Source of the DNA: Bin87 sp965222895
GTDB lineage: Bacteria; Chloroflexota; Dehalococcoidia; Lucifugimonadales; UBA3495
Assembly (NCBI GenBank): GCA_965222895.1
Contig: CBDCVB010000002.1
Span: 124,001-188,000, forward strand
DNA: 64,000 bases
Direction of reading: 5' to 3'
Made by a program: the position numbers and the translations under genes. Below the pieces are notes generated by a model, which had not been told where the DNA came from, did no database searches, and saw nothing but the letters and a program-made list of their open reading frames with translations. Shown here piece by piece: positions 32,499-41,232 of this stretch; positions within the stretch are counted from its first letter, which is position 1, and every line of letters begins with the position of its first letter.

Positions 32499-33109
32499 GA
32501 TGCCAGTTCCAGCGCGCGCGCCAGGTCTTCGGGCCGGTTGATGTTGAAAAAGCTCAGCAAGTCCGGGTCGAATCGACGCACCTCTGCTTCAGGAACGAAG
32601 CGCACTTCCACAGCGTCAAAAAAGCCGGATATTTTCAACTCCCTGGCTCGCAGGCGTTCCTCGATGGCCGGCAGACACCGGCGCGAATACAGGGCATGGG
32701 TAGGCTCAGGTCGGCCGTCGATTTCTGGCACCACGGCGTCCACGCCAGCGCGCATTGTGGCCATTTGCGCCAGGAGGGTTCCCGACAAAAAGGGCATATC
32801 ACAGGCTACTACCAGCGACCAATCGGTTTGCGCCGCATTTAGCCCGGTGTAAATGCCGCCCAGCGAGCCGCAGTCAGGGAACACGTCCACCGCCGTGCGA
32901 TGCTCTGGGTCCAGCGGCAACGCCATCCCGCGCGCAGTGTCGGCCACCACTACCACTACCTCTGATGCAGAAACTGCGTCCACGGCCCGCCGGATGGCGC
33001 GCCGAATCAACGGTTCGCTGCCGAATGGCTCCACCGCCTTGTCCCGCCCCAAACGCCGGCTTTGGCCTCCGGCGAGGATTACGGCGGTGATGTCGTTTGC
33101 ATTTATCAT
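32495..33109 (-). CDS. mobA: Molybdenum cofactor guanylyltransferase MobA
   Basis: 204 residues. The nucleotidyltransferase opening AVILAGGQSRRLGRDKAVEP, the PDCGSLGGIYTGL block and the metal-site motif LVVACDMPFLS identify MobA, which attaches GMP to molybdopterin. HALYSRRCLPAIEERL follows as in the family. It is the first gene of a leftward mobA-moaD-aor operon. AOR enzymes usually do not carry a nucleotide on the pterin, so the cofactor product may serve other enzymes too. Confidence 0.92.
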   Translation of the reverse strand: MINANDITAVILAGGQSRRLGRDKAVEPFGSEPLIRRAIRRAVDAVSASEVVVVVADTARGMALPLDPEHRTAVDVFPDCGSLGGIYTGLNAAQTDWSLVVACDMPFLSGTLLAQMATMRAGVDAVVPEIDGRPEPTHALYSRRCLPAIEERLRARELKISGFFDAVEVRFVPEAEVRRFDPDLLSFFNINRPEDLARALELAS

Positions 33110-33255
33110 GCTGGCCTTGGTCAGGCGGGTTTAGCACAGTATAACCGATGCGCAATCCCAACGGTTGAGACCATCACCGCCGGCGTTGTCCAGGCGTGGT
33201 AACCTACGGGCTGTTGCATGACCGCCACCGCATGACCGCCACCGGAGGAAGAGCT

Positions 33256-34383
33256 ATGCCGCGGGCCGCCTTTGTGTATGACGACGCCATGAGCCAGCAC
33301 GTGCTGCGGGCCGACCACCCCATGCGGCCCATCCGCCTGCGCCATACCTACGAGTTGCTGGAGGCATACGGCGCGTTTGACGGCGCCAACTCGTTGCTGG
33401 TGACACCGTCGCTGGCGGATGAATCCAGCGTGGGCGCGTTCCACACGCGGGATTACATGGCCGCAGTGCGCGCTCTTAGTCTCGGACTGACCGGAGCGCA
33501 ACCCCAGCGCTTCGGCTTCGCTCAGGGCGGCGACAACCCAACCTACCCAGGTATGTACGAGGCGGCAATGCTGAGCACCGGGGCCACCCTGACCGCCGCT
33601 CGGATGGTCGCCGACGGCGAGGTGTCGGCGGCGTTCAACATCAGCGGCGGATTGCATCATGCGGCGGCGCGGCAGGCCAGCGGTTTTTGCGTATTCAACG
33701 ACCCGGTGGTTGCCATCAAATACCTGCTGGGACGCGGTTTGCGCGTGGCCTACGTCGATATTGACGCTCATCATGGCGACGGCGTACAGAATGCTTTTTA
33801 CGATGAACCGCGCGTGCTGACCATCTCGGTTCACGAGTCGGGCCAGTATCTGTTCCCAGGCAGTGGGTTTGCCGGCGAAACCGGCGCCGGCGCGGGCGTG
33901 GGATACGCGGTGAATCTGCCGCTATACCCATACACCGACGACGAGATTTATCTGGACGCGTTCGAGTCCATTGTGCCGCCTTTGGTGCAGGCTTTCGATC
34001 CGGACGTGCTGCTCACCCAACTGGGCATTGACTCCTACCACACCGACCCGCTGACGCACTTGCAGGTAACCAGCCGGGGCTTCATCGCCGCCGTGGAGCG
34101 GCTGGGCGGGTTGGGCTACCCGTGGCTGGCCACCGGCGGGGGCGGTTACGACCTCGGCGCCGTTGCCCGCTGCTGGACGCTGGCCTACGGTGTAATGTGC
34201 GGGGTCGAATGGCCGGATCGCATCCCAATGGCGGCCATCGAACGACTGGGACGCAACACGTTGCGGGACGGCGAAGTTCCCCACATTCCGGTCAACGTGA
34301 GGGCCGATGCCAGGGCCCTGGCCGCCGAAAGTGTCGGCGCCGTGCGGGACGCCGTGTTCCCGGTGCACGGCCTGGAGGCGTAA
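33256..34383 (+). CDS. Class I histone deacetylase-like (AcuC-type) deacetylase
   Basis: 375 residues. The zinc-hydrolase motifs are intact: FNISGGLHHAAARQASGFCV (catalytic HH), VAYVDIDAHHGDGVQNAFY (zinc Asp and His), LLTQLGIDSYHTDPLTHL (zinc Asp), and TGGGGYDL (transition-state Tyr). It removes acyl groups from lysine or small amines such as polyamines. The start was placed after GGAGGAAGAG. Divergent from mobA across 146 bases. Confidence 0.92.
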   Translation: MPRAAFVYDDAMSQHVLRADHPMRPIRLRHTYELLEAYGAFDGANSLLVTPSLADESSVGAFHTRDYMAAVRALSLGLTGAQPQRFGFAQGGDNPTYPGMYEAAMLSTGATLTAARMVADGEVSAAFNISGGLHHAAARQASGFCVFNDPVVAIKYLLGRGLRVAYVDIDAHHGDGVQNAFYDEPRVLTISVHESGQYLFPGSGFAGETGAGAGVGYAVNLPLYPYTDDEIYLDAFESIVPPLVQAFDPDVLLTQLGIDSYHTDPLTHLQVTSRGFIAAVERLGGLGYPWLATGGGGYDLGAVARCWTLAYGVMCGVEWPDRIPMAAIERLGRNTLRDGEVPHIPVNVRADARALAAESVGAVRDAVFPVHGLEA

Positions 34384-34402
34384 AGCGTCGGGCGCCGTCC
34401 GA

Positions 34403-35251
34403 CTATTCCTCGACCCGCGCCACCATGCGCGGTACGCAACGCACCGCCGTGGTGATAAAGCCGCTGTGCGCCACCATCCGGTGCGCCGGCCGCACGCTGC
34501 GACGGGTTACGTTCCAACCTCGCAGCAGAGTTTCCGCGGTTTCAACCCGGGCGAAGCGACCGTCCGCGTTGAGCGCCAGCACCAGCTCCTGCACTTGCAG
34601 GATGGTCGGCAAGAATGAAAGCAAAATCCCGCCCGTGATTAAAGCCTCGGCGGCGGCGGTTACCGCCTGCCAGGGTTCCGGCAAATCCAGTATCACCCGA
34701 TCTACTGCGGGTTCGGCAATGCCATCGAAAATGTCGCCGACGATAACCTCGTGGTTGGTGGTGTCGGGAATGACCGACCGCACGTTGGCCAGCGCTTTGG
34801 CTACCACTTCGGGGTTGATTTCGTAGGACTGTACCCGCCCATTGGGACCCACCGCGCGCAACAACGCCGTGGTCAACGCACCCGAACCGAAGCCGGCCTC
34901 GACAACGGTTGCGCCGGGGAAGATGTCGGCCATCGACACGATATTGCCCAGGTCTTTGGCGTAAATCACCTGCGGGCCGCGTGGCATCAACCGCACGTAA
35001 TCCCCCAGCGTGGGGCGAATCGCGAGCAGCACGTGGCCGCGGTTGGTGGTATACCATCCGCCCACGGCCTCGCCGACGACATTCTCGTTGGGCAGCTGCC
35101 CCAGGTGGCTATGGAAACTGCCGCCGTCCGCCAGCTGGTGCTGGTAGGTGCGGCCTTTGCGGTCGATAAACAGCGCCAAGTCGCCAGAGGCGAATCGGCC
35201 ACGGTCGGGGGTGTTGTCGGATGGTTCGTCGGTCATAACAGAGGGCACCAT
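34403..35251 (-). CDS. trmI: tRNA (adenine58-N1)-methyltransferase TrmI
   Basis: 282 residues. VIYAKDLGNIVSMADIFPGA, VVEAGFGSGALTTALLRAVG (SAM motif), VQSYEINPEV and the catalytic ILDLPEPWQAV identify TrmI, which makes m1A58 in tRNA. Met at 35234-35236 (MTDEPS) is an equally plausible start 15 bases inside. It is divergent from the DUF2203 gene. Confidence 0.92.
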   Translation of the reverse strand: MVPSVMTDEPSDNTPDRGRFASGDLALFIDRKGRTYQHQLADGGSFHSHLGQLPNENVVGEAVGGWYTTNRGHVLLAIRPTLGDYVRLMPRGPQVIYAKDLGNIVSMADIFPGATVVEAGFGSGALTTALLRAVGPNGRVQSYEINPEVVAKALANVRSVIPDTTNHEVIVGDIFDGIAEPAVDRVILDLPEPWQAVTAAAEALITGGILLSFLPTILQVQELVLALNADGRFARVETAETLLRGWNVTRRSVRPAHRMVAHSGFITTAVRCVPRMVARVEE

Positions 35252-35303
35252 GACCCGCTTCGGGCCGCCGGCAGCGACTGCGCGAGCGGTAATTGAGTTA
35301 GTG

Positions 35304-35309
35304 TATTAT
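35304..35309 (+). promoter_or_regulatory. -10 TATTAT, leaderless start of DUF2203 gene
   Basis: TATTAT ends 9 bases before ATG 35319 with no Shine-Dalgarno between, as at 4443 and 10940. Confidence 0.4.
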
Positions 35310-35318
35310 ACAGTGGTT

Positions 35319-35717
35319 ATGGCCGAGCGGATTTTCAACTTGAACGATGCCAATGAGCTGGTGCCCTGGTTGGAAGAGCGATTCTCCGCGATGGCTCCGG
35401 TGCGGGCTGAGTTGGTGGAGCGGCAGGGGTATTTGCTAGATTTGTTGCGCCGCCGCCGCAGCAATGGACACTCCAGCAGCGAGGAAGAAATTGCCGCCGT
35501 GGAAGATCAGGTGTCGCGTCTGACGACGCAGCTCCAGCAAGCCGTCGCCGAGATAACCGATGCTGGCATCGTGGTGCGGGACATCGGCCGTGGCCTCGTA
35601 GATTTTCCCAGCCGGCGCGACGGCGACACGGTGTATCTCTGCTGGCAACGCGGAGAACCGACCATCGAGTGGTGGCACCCCACCGACACCGGGTTTAGCG
35701 GGCGACGGGCTTTGTAG
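35319..35717 (+). CDS. DUF2203 family protein
   Basis: 132 residues. The family pattern is clear: NLNDANELVPWLEERFSAMA, a central coiled-coil helix pair, then GIVVRDIGRGLVDFPSRRDG and YLCWQRGEPTIEWWHPTDTG followed by FSGRR. Function is unknown; the family occurs in Chloroflexota, Firmicutes and other groups. The start was set by the family's first residues and by the -10 box just upstream; the earlier open frame lies in the divergent gene. Confidence 0.88.
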   Translation: MAERIFNLNDANELVPWLEERFSAMAPVRAELVERQGYLLDLLRRRRSNGHSSSEEEIAAVEDQVSRLTTQLQQAVAEITDAGIVVRDIGRGLVDFPSRRDGDTVYLCWQRGEPTIEWWHPTDTGFSGRRAL

Positions 35718-35736
35718 ACCAGCACCCGTGTAACGT

Positions 35737-35766
35737 AACGCAAGGTTAGCGCCCAAACCTTGCGTT
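35737..35766. terminator. Perfect 11-bp inverted repeat after DUF2203
   Basis: AACGCAAGGTT (35737-35747) and AACCTTGCGTT (35756-35766) with an 8-base loop, 20 bases after the stop codon. No T-run follows, so it may be a weak terminator or a boundary structure of the imported Fic locus. Confidence 0.5.
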
Positions 35767-35860
35767 CGTCAGTCGGTCATGCGCACAGAGTTGCATTGAC
35801 CTCCCCTCACTGTACGTTTTGCGGGTAAACCTTGCATTAGCCCGACAATCATCCTCACAA

Positions 35861-35954
35861 AGTTGCACTGTTAATAAGGGATAGCAATTTTATCCTAAAA
35901 ACCGTGCGCAAGATTCTTCTATGTGCAACTTTTCTACATTATGATTGCAATCAT
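35861..35954 (+). promoter_or_regulatory. Putative operator/promoter region of the fic gene
   Basis: AT-rich compared with the rest of the window. It holds a spaced inverted repeat AGTTGCAC (35861-35868) and GTGCAACT (35923-35930), a -10-like TACATT (35935-35940), and a perfect 14-bp palindrome ATGATTGCAATCAT (35941-35954) 45 bases before the start codon. A related AGTTGCAT lies at 35789. The pattern suggests a repressor-controlled promoter; the Fic protein has its own winged-helix domain. Confidence 0.5.
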
Positions 35955-35999
35955 GCTACAACTGGCTATCAGTGATCGAAAAGTAGCGGGAGCAGCGCA

Positions 36000-37175
36000 A
36001 TGCGTGAATCGGACTTTAATGAGGCCAGGCCGGGTCATTTGACGCCGGCGGCTACATTGGACGGCAGCTATTGGCCTGCGTTCGTGCCATCCCCCCTCCC
36101 GCCGGCCATACACTGGAGTAATGCCACGGTCGCTCTACTGTCCCGTGCAGACCGGGCCTTGAGTCGTCTGGACGGCCGGGCAGCAAATTTGCCGACGCCT
36201 TACCTTCTAATTGGCCCTTTGCTATCGCGTGAGGCAGTGGCGTCAAGTCGCATCGAGGGTTCTACGTCCAACCTAGCTGAGGTGTACCAGTTCCAGCTCG
36301 GTGACATAGCTCGAGACAGGGACGATACCGAAGAAGTATCCAACCATATTAAAGCGATGCAGCACGGACTGGCTCGGTTGCCACAGTTGCCGATGAGCTT
36401 GCGGCTGATACGCGAAGTTCACCAGGTACTGATGTCAGGCGTCCGCGGACAAGACCGTAGGCCGGGCGAGTTTCGTACCCGTCAGGTCATCATAGGGGGC
36501 AATCCGCCCGGTATTGCGAACGCTCGCTACGTTCCCCCTCCACCTACTGATATGGCGGCAGCCCTGCACGAATTAGAGAAATTTTTGCATTCCGGCTCGG
36601 AAATCCCGCTATTAGTGCAACTGGCGTTAATCCACTACCAGTTTGAAGCAATCCACCCCTTTGAGGACGGTAACGGGAGAACGGGACGATTGCTGATAAC
36701 CTTGTTACTCTGCGAGCGTAGCTATTTGACACACCCCTGGCTGAATCTCAGCGACTACCTGGTTGCCTACCGTCGCGAGTATATGGATTTGCTCTTGGGG
36801 GTTAGTCTCCGGGGCGAATGGGAAGCATGGATTCAATTTTTTCTGGCTGCGGTCGCTGCAATTGCCGGCGATGCTTTGGGCCGGGTAGAAAAACTGTTGC
36901 GGGTCCAGGCCGATTGCTATGACTTGGTGCGGACAAATCGAACCGCGGGAGCGTCGTTCAATCTAATTGATGCATTGTTTGACCTGCCTTATCTCACCGT
37001 CTCGCGTGTTCAATTCATCCTCGGCGTTTCTCATACTGCGGCGCAACGACACATTACCCGGCTGATGGATGCTGGCATACTTGCACCCATGCCTCGGCAA
37101 GGACGAACTCAGATTTACGTGGCCCAGTCCATCCTCGACGTTATTGCCGAGGAGCCGGATTTTCGCGATTTCTAA
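36000..37175 (+). CDS. Fic-domain AMPylase with C-terminal winged helix
   Basis: 391 residues. The Fic motif HPFEDGNGRTGR is complete, with the catalytic His. An N-terminal inhibitory helix SSRIEGST (pattern S/TxxxEG) marks a self-inhibited class II Fic protein. The last 80 residues (LTVSRVQFILGVSHTAAQRH then ITRLMDAGILAPM) form a winged-helix DNA-binding domain. Fic proteins move AMP or another nucleotide onto protein hydroxyls; targets are unknown. GC content is below the surroundings and the upstream region is AT-rich, suggesting transfer. It shares 35 bases with the convergent protease gene. Confidence 0.92.
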   Translation: MRESDFNEARPGHLTPAATLDGSYWPAFVPSPLPPAIHWSNATVALLSRADRALSRLDGRAANLPTPYLLIGPLLSREAVASSRIEGSTSNLAEVYQFQLGDIARDRDDTEEVSNHIKAMQHGLARLPQLPMSLRLIREVHQVLMSGVRGQDRRPGEFRTRQVIIGGNPPGIANARYVPPPPTDMAAALHELEKFLHSGSEIPLLVQLALIHYQFEAIHPFEDGNGRTGRLLITLLLCERSYLTHPWLNLSDYLVAYRREYMDLLLGVSLRGEWEAWIQFFLAAVAAIAGDALGRVEKLLRVQADCYDLVRTNRTAGASFNLIDALFDLPYLTVSRVQFILGVSHTAAQRHITRLMDAGILAPMPRQGRTQIYVAQSILDVIAEEPDFRDF

Positions 37176-37974
37176 TCTCCTCTACCACTGCCCGCAGTTC
37201 GTCGACATGAACCGCGTAAAACGTGCCCACCACCCGGCCTCCGGTAGCAGACTGTCGGGCCGCCGTGCGCACCATGCCGACGACTTCACCGTTCGTATTC
37301 AGCACCGGGCCGCCGCTGTCGCCGGGGTCAATGGCCGCGTCCATCTCCAGATTGCGACCGTAGCTATCCGGCCCGAAGCTGGTGATTTGCGACAGGATGC
37401 CGGCATTGGCCTTGGGAGAGCCAACGGTGCCTTCCCGTTTGACGGCGCTGCCGGAATAACCCAGGGCGAGCAGGTCGCTGGCAATGTCGCTGATGGTGGC
37501 GTCGCCCAATGGGAGCGGGATGGCTCCGGGGTGCAGCTGCGCCTGGTCCGGGGCGTAACGCAGCAGGGCCACGTCGCGGCGCTCATCAATTCCGACCGCC
37601 TCGGCGACGAAGGTTGGATGGCTGGCCTGACGCACAATGACCTGTTCGACCCCACCCACCACGTGGGCAGCAGTGAGAATCAATCCCGGCTCCAGCAGCC
37701 AGCCGGTGCCGTGCTGCCCGTCGTTGGGGTCGATGAAGAAAACCGACGGCCAGACTTTCAGGTATAACGAGTTGAGCCCGGAACCGGTCGCAGCGGATTC
37801 TACCCGAACAGTCTGGAGGCCCTGCTGGATCCTGGCGTCGATTTGCGCGTCAGTCGGCGTACAGGCGATGGCGGACAGCAACGCCGCCACCGCTATCGCC
37901 GCGGTCACTGTCGAACTGCCGCCGGCAAACAAACGACTAGATGAATCTGGCCTGCTCCCGCGGGGCGTCGGCAT
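37141..37974 (-). CDS. Trypsin-like serine protease, lipoprotein
   Basis: 277 residues. A signal sequence with lipobox LLSAIAC near residue 38 suggests a lipid-anchored extracytoplasmic enzyme. The triad is visible in ILTAAHVVGG (His), RRDVALLRY (Asp) and DAAIDPGDSGGPVLN (Ser). No PDZ domain follows, unlike DegP/HtrA. Its start overlaps the end of the aldehyde dehydrogenase gene by 38 bases, so they are probably cotranscribed. Substrate unknown. Confidence 0.88.
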   Translation of the reverse strand: MPTPRGSRPDSSSRLFAGGSSTVTAAIAVAALLSAIACTPTDAQIDARIQQGLQTVRVESAATGSGLNSLYLKVWPSVFFIDPNDGQHGTGWLLEPGLILTAAHVVGGVEQVIVRQASHPTFVAEAVGIDERRDVALLRYAPDQAQLHPGAIPLPLGDATISDIASDLLALGYSGSAVKREGTVGSPKANAGILSQITSFGPDSYGRNLEMDAAIDPGDSGGPVLNTNGEVVGMVRTAARQSATGGRVVGTFYAVHVDELRAVVEEIRNRENPAPRQ

Positions 37975-39436
37975 AGTCGATGTAAACGGTTATGACCTCG
38001 CTGAAGAAATCCACCGCTTCCACGCCCTGCTCCCGCTGGCCGACGCCGGATGCTTTGAGGCCACCGAAAGGCAGGTGAACCTCGCCGCCCAGCGTTGGCG
38101 CGTTGACGTGTACCATGCCGGCCTCCACCGTGTTGATGTAGCGGAAGGCGCGGGGAATGTCTCTGGTGTACACGGATGAGGAAAGGCCAAACTTGACGCT
38201 GTTGGAAATTTCGACGGCGTGCTCCAGGTCGCGGGCGCGAAATACGGTTAGCACGGGCCCGAATATCTCCTCGCGGGCGATGCGCATATCTGGCGACACG
38301 TCGGTGAAGATGGTGGGTTCTACATACCAGCCTTCATCGAACTCCCCGCCCGACAGCGTGCGCCCGCCGTAGGCCAGAGTTGCCCCCTCGGCGGCGCCAG
38401 CGGCGATGTACTCTGACACCGTGCGTTGTTGAGACTCGCTGGACAGCGGGCTGACGTCGATGCCGTCCAGGATGCCGTCACCGATGGTCAGTTTTGACGT
38501 GCTGTCGATGAGGCGCTGCATAAACTCATCGTAAACGGCGTCTTCCACGATGACGCGACTGGTGGCGGTGCATCGTTGGCCGGTGGAGCCAAAGGCGCCC
38601 TGCACAATGCCGCCCAGTGCCTTGTCCAGGTCAGCGTCGGCCAGCAGGATGACGGCATTCTTGCCGCCCATTTCAGCCTGCACCTTTTTCAGCAAGGCCG
38701 CGCTACGGGTGTAAAGCTCGGTGCCGATTTCGGTGCTGCCGGTGAATGAGATGGCAGAAACATCGGGCGATTCCACCAGCGCATTGCCAACGCTGCCACC
38801 CGGCCCGGTGATGAGATTCAGTACGCCCGGCGGCACTCCCGCTTCCTCGAATACCTCAACCAGTTTCACCGCGCTGAGCGGCGTGGCAGAAGCCGGTTTG
38901 AACACGATGGCGTTGCCGCAAATGAGCGCCGGCGCCATCTTCCAGGCCGGTATCGCAATGGGGAAATTCCAGGGCGTGATGATGCCGACGACTCCCAGCG
39001 GCCGGCGCACGGTGTAGGCAACCGTGCTGGGCAGTTCCGACGGCGTGGTGTAACCGAACATCCGGCGACCTTCGCCGGCCGCGTACTCCATGATGTTCAT
39101 GGCCCGCTTCACCTCACCGCGGGCGTCGGGCAATGGCTTGCCTTCCTCCTCCGTGATGGTGCGGGCAATTTCGTCGGCGCGCCGCTCCATAATATCCAGG
39201 GCGCGGAACAACACCTGAGCGCGCAGGGGCGCCGGCGTTTCGGCCCAAGCGGCGGCGGCTTCCGAGGCAGCGGCCACGGCGCGGAGCGTATCTTCGGGGT
39301 TGGACAACTGGAAATGACCCAGCAGACGATTCTTGTGGGCCGGATTGTAAACCGGGTAGGTGCGCTCGGAATCTGACGGCGTCCATTTCCCGCCGATGAA
39401 GTTGTTGTGGGTGCGAACGTCGGAGGCAGTGGTCAT
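37937..39436 (-). CDS. Aldehyde dehydrogenase family protein
   Basis: 499 residues, normal size. PWNFPIAIPAWKMAPALICG, SFTGSTEIGTELY, the general-base Glu in AEMGGKNAV and the catalytic Cys in GSTGQRCTATSR are intact; EIFGPVLTVFRARD follows. It oxidises an aldehyde to an acid with NAD(P)+. The HLPFGGLKASGVGQREQG end resembles succinate-semialdehyde/2-oxoglutarate-semialdehyde-type enzymes. The start at 39434-39436 was chosen because family homology begins there. Confidence 0.92.
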   Translation of the reverse strand: MTTASDVRTHNNFIGGKWTPSDSERTYPVYNPAHKNRLLGHFQLSNPEDTLRAVAAASEAAAAWAETPAPLRAQVLFRALDIMERRADEIARTITEEEGKPLPDARGEVKRAMNIMEYAAGEGRRMFGYTTPSELPSTVAYTVRRPLGVVGIITPWNFPIAIPAWKMAPALICGNAIVFKPASATPLSAVKLVEVFEEAGVPPGVLNLITGPGGSVGNALVESPDVSAISFTGSTEIGTELYTRSAALLKKVQAEMGGKNAVILLADADLDKALGGIVQGAFGSTGQRCTATSRVIVEDAVYDEFMQRLIDSTSKLTIGDGILDGIDVSPLSSESQQRTVSEYIAAGAAEGATLAYGGRTLSGGEFDEGWYVEPTIFTDVSPDMRIAREEIFGPVLTVFRARDLEHAVEISNSVKFGLSSSVYTRDIPRAFRYINTVEAGMVHVNAPTLGGEVHLPFGGLKASGVGQREQGVEAVDFFSEVITVYIDYADAPREQARFI

Positions 39437-39593
39437 CTCGTTTGATGCTCCTGAAGTATCGGCAGGTCGCCGGTTGCGATGAAGCCTGGATGTTGGTTTC
39501 TGGTCCGGTATACCGTTTATCCGGTTCGGTGGATAAGTTATCATCGCCGGTTGCCGACGGCAAGTCGCCTGGCGAGGTTGAGCATTCGTAGAG

Positions 39594-39599
39594 TACAAT
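39594..39599 (+). promoter_or_regulatory. -10 TACAAT before the DUF1330 gene
   Basis: TACAAT 70 bases before ATG 39670, in the divergent gap 39437-39669. No clear -35. Confidence 0.35.
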
Positions 39600-39669
39600 G
39601 CGGCCAGATTCGCGGGCCTGTTGCCGGCGTCCGCTACCCCATATCTCGAACCGCAAAGAGGTGCCCGTC

Positions 39670-39957
39670 ATGCCCGCTTACGTCATCGCTACCATCGAAG
39701 TAACCGACCCAGCCTTGTTTGACACTTACCGGGCGCAAGTGCCGGCTACCATCGACAAGTTTGGCGGCAAATACCTGGTGCGCGGCGGGGCAGTAGAGGT
39801 GGTGGAAGGCGACCAGCCGACCCGACGCACGGTGGTACTGGAGTTTGAGAACCTGGAAAAGGCCCGTGGCTGGTACTATTCCGACGAATACGCCGGGCCC
39901 AAGGAATTGCGGATCCAGTCCACCATATCTAGCGTAGCGATAGTCGAAGGGGTGTGA
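39670..39957 (+). CDS. DUF1330 family protein
   Basis: 95 residues. AYVIATIEVTDPALFDTYRA, then GGKYLVRGGAVEVVEGD and VVLEFENLEKARGWYYSDEY match the DUF1330 dimeric alpha-beta barrel fold. These proteins are often found with catabolic genes; function unknown. Ribosome site AAGAGG precedes the ATG. Confidence 0.9.
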   Translation: MPAYVIATIEVTDPALFDTYRAQVPATIDKFGGKYLVRGGAVEVVEGDQPTRRTVVLEFENLEKARGWYYSDEYAGPKELRIQSTISSVAIVEGV

Positions 39958-39967
39958 ATACCCAACC

Positions 39968-39988
39968 CCCTCTCCCTCTGGGAGAGGG
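39968..39988. terminator. Hairpin CCCTCTCCC/GGGAGAGGG between convergent genes
   Basis: Perfect 9-bp stem with TCT loop, followed by GCTGGGGTGAGGG. This short motif recurs between genes in many bacterial genomes. Here it separates convergent genes and may act as a bidirectional transcription end, although no T-run is present. Confidence 0.5.
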
Positions 39989-40019
39989 CTGGGGTGAGGG
40001 CGAACCCCAACGCTGCCGC

Positions 40020-40469
40020 CTACCCTTCGAAGTCCACGCCGACGCCGACGATTTCCACCTGCATGGCCCGGGTGTCGGGCGCTCCGGCGTCAAATGTGAC
40101 ACCGACCACCACGTTGATACCGCGGTCAACTTCAGGCTCGCCGGGAATCGCGAACTTGCTTTCCAGGTGGTCGCCCTTCAGCCCCAGTCCTTGATGCTCG
40201 GCAATAATTTTCTCGCCGTCGTACACCAGCACCTCGTGGACGTTGGCGTGAGAGCGGGCGCGAAACGCAACCGAAACGGATTCGGCTTTGGTGCGGTTCC
40301 CGTTTTGGACGGTGGGCGTGGGTATGGCGAAGTGCAGCCAGGTGTTCTGGCCTTCGTTGCCTTCAATGCGCACGAAGGGCCCGCAGTGGCGCACCGACGT
40401 AATGCGGTTCAGATATTCTCCGGTCATGGCGGAGCCGTGTACCCAGGACGTAAATTTTTGACCTGCCAT
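40020..40469 (-). CDS. Beta-rich protein, possibly DUF6623-like
   Basis: 149 residues. HGSAMTGEYLNRITSVRHCG, TWLHFAIPTPTVQNGNRTKA and VHEVLVYDGEKIIAEHQGLG suggest a beta-sandwich protein. The NTWLHFAIPTP stretch resembles the DUF6623 family, which I cannot confirm here. No signal peptide or catalytic motif is visible. It stands alone. Confidence 0.6.
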   Translation of the reverse strand: MAGQKFTSWVHGSAMTGEYLNRITSVRHCGPFVRIEGNEGQNTWLHFAIPTPTVQNGNRTKAESVSVAFRARSHANVHEVLVYDGEKIIAEHQGLGLKGDHLESKFAIPGEPEVDRGINVVVGVTFDAGAPDTRAMQVEIVGVGVDFEG

Positions 40470-40563
40470 CGTTAGTGCCTCCGACCGAGTTAATGGTTGG
40501 CGAGTTATGGTTGTCGAGCTGTTGGTACAAAAGGGTTATCGCCATTATAGCGGAGCGGACGGG

Positions 40564-41100
40564 TCAGCGCGCGCCGGTTTGGTGGCGTTCAAACTCCAGC
40601 AATCTGGCCTTGATGCCCAGCCCGCCGGCGCCATAGCCGTGCAGGTCGCCGTCGCTGCCAATCACCCGGTGGCAGGGGATGATGAGCGGCAGCCAGTTTT
40701 TGGCCATGGCCTGACCGGCCGCGCGGGACGCCCGAGCGTTGCCGGCGGCGTCGGCCAACCATTGGTACGAGCGGGTTTCGCCAGCGGGAATGGAGCGGCA
40801 AGCTTCCCACGCCGCGCCGTAAAAAGGCGGAGCGCCGGCCAGGTCCAGAGGAATACTGGCTAGCGCATCGACGTCCCCGGCGAAATATTCGTTGAAGGCA
40901 GTCAGGGCTTCGGCAAACGCGTCGGCGTTCTCCTCGGCCAGTTCCAGCCCAGCGCCCAGCCCGTCCAGCGCCTCTTGCGGTTCGGGTTGCAGGCTCACCC
41001 TGCGCAAGCCTCGACTCGAACCCAGCAGGGCGAGCCAACCCACCGGGCATTCTTCCATGTGGTAGTAGAAGATGGTGGATTTCAGATTCTTAACGGGCAT
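40564..41100 (-). CDS. ogt: Methylated-DNA-[protein]-cysteine S-methyltransferase
   Basis: 178 residues. IIPCHRVIGSDGDLHGYGAG carries the acceptor cysteine (PCHRV), preceded by the helix-turn-helix AGETRSYQWLADAAGNARAS (usual Y-G-x-A replaced by YQWLA) and AAGQAMAKNWLPL. It removes O6-alkyl groups from guanine in a one-time reaction. No Ada regulatory domain is present. Expected DNA-repair function intact. Confidence 0.92.
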   Translation of the reverse strand: MPVKNLKSTIFYYHMEECPVGWLALLGSSRGLRRVSLQPEPQEALDGLGAGLELAEENADAFAEALTAFNEYFAGDVDALASIPLDLAGAPPFYGAAWEACRSIPAGETRSYQWLADAAGNARASRAAGQAMAKNWLPLIIPCHRVIGSDGDLHGYGAGGLGIKARLLEFERHQTGAR

Positions 41101-41232
41101 GATTCGCTCTCAGTGAGTGGCTGATTGTGGCCGGTCGCTGTTGTAGCGGCCAAGAGAATTTCCGTACCATCTATTAATCGTGGAAACTATGTTAAGGCCG
41201 GCGTATCGTGCGCCGTCAATGGGCAGATGACA

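Noticed and set aside
39968..39988. Insertion-sequence end at the CCCTCTCCC hairpin
   Set aside because: Only a single short palindrome is present, without a transposase or a matching second end.
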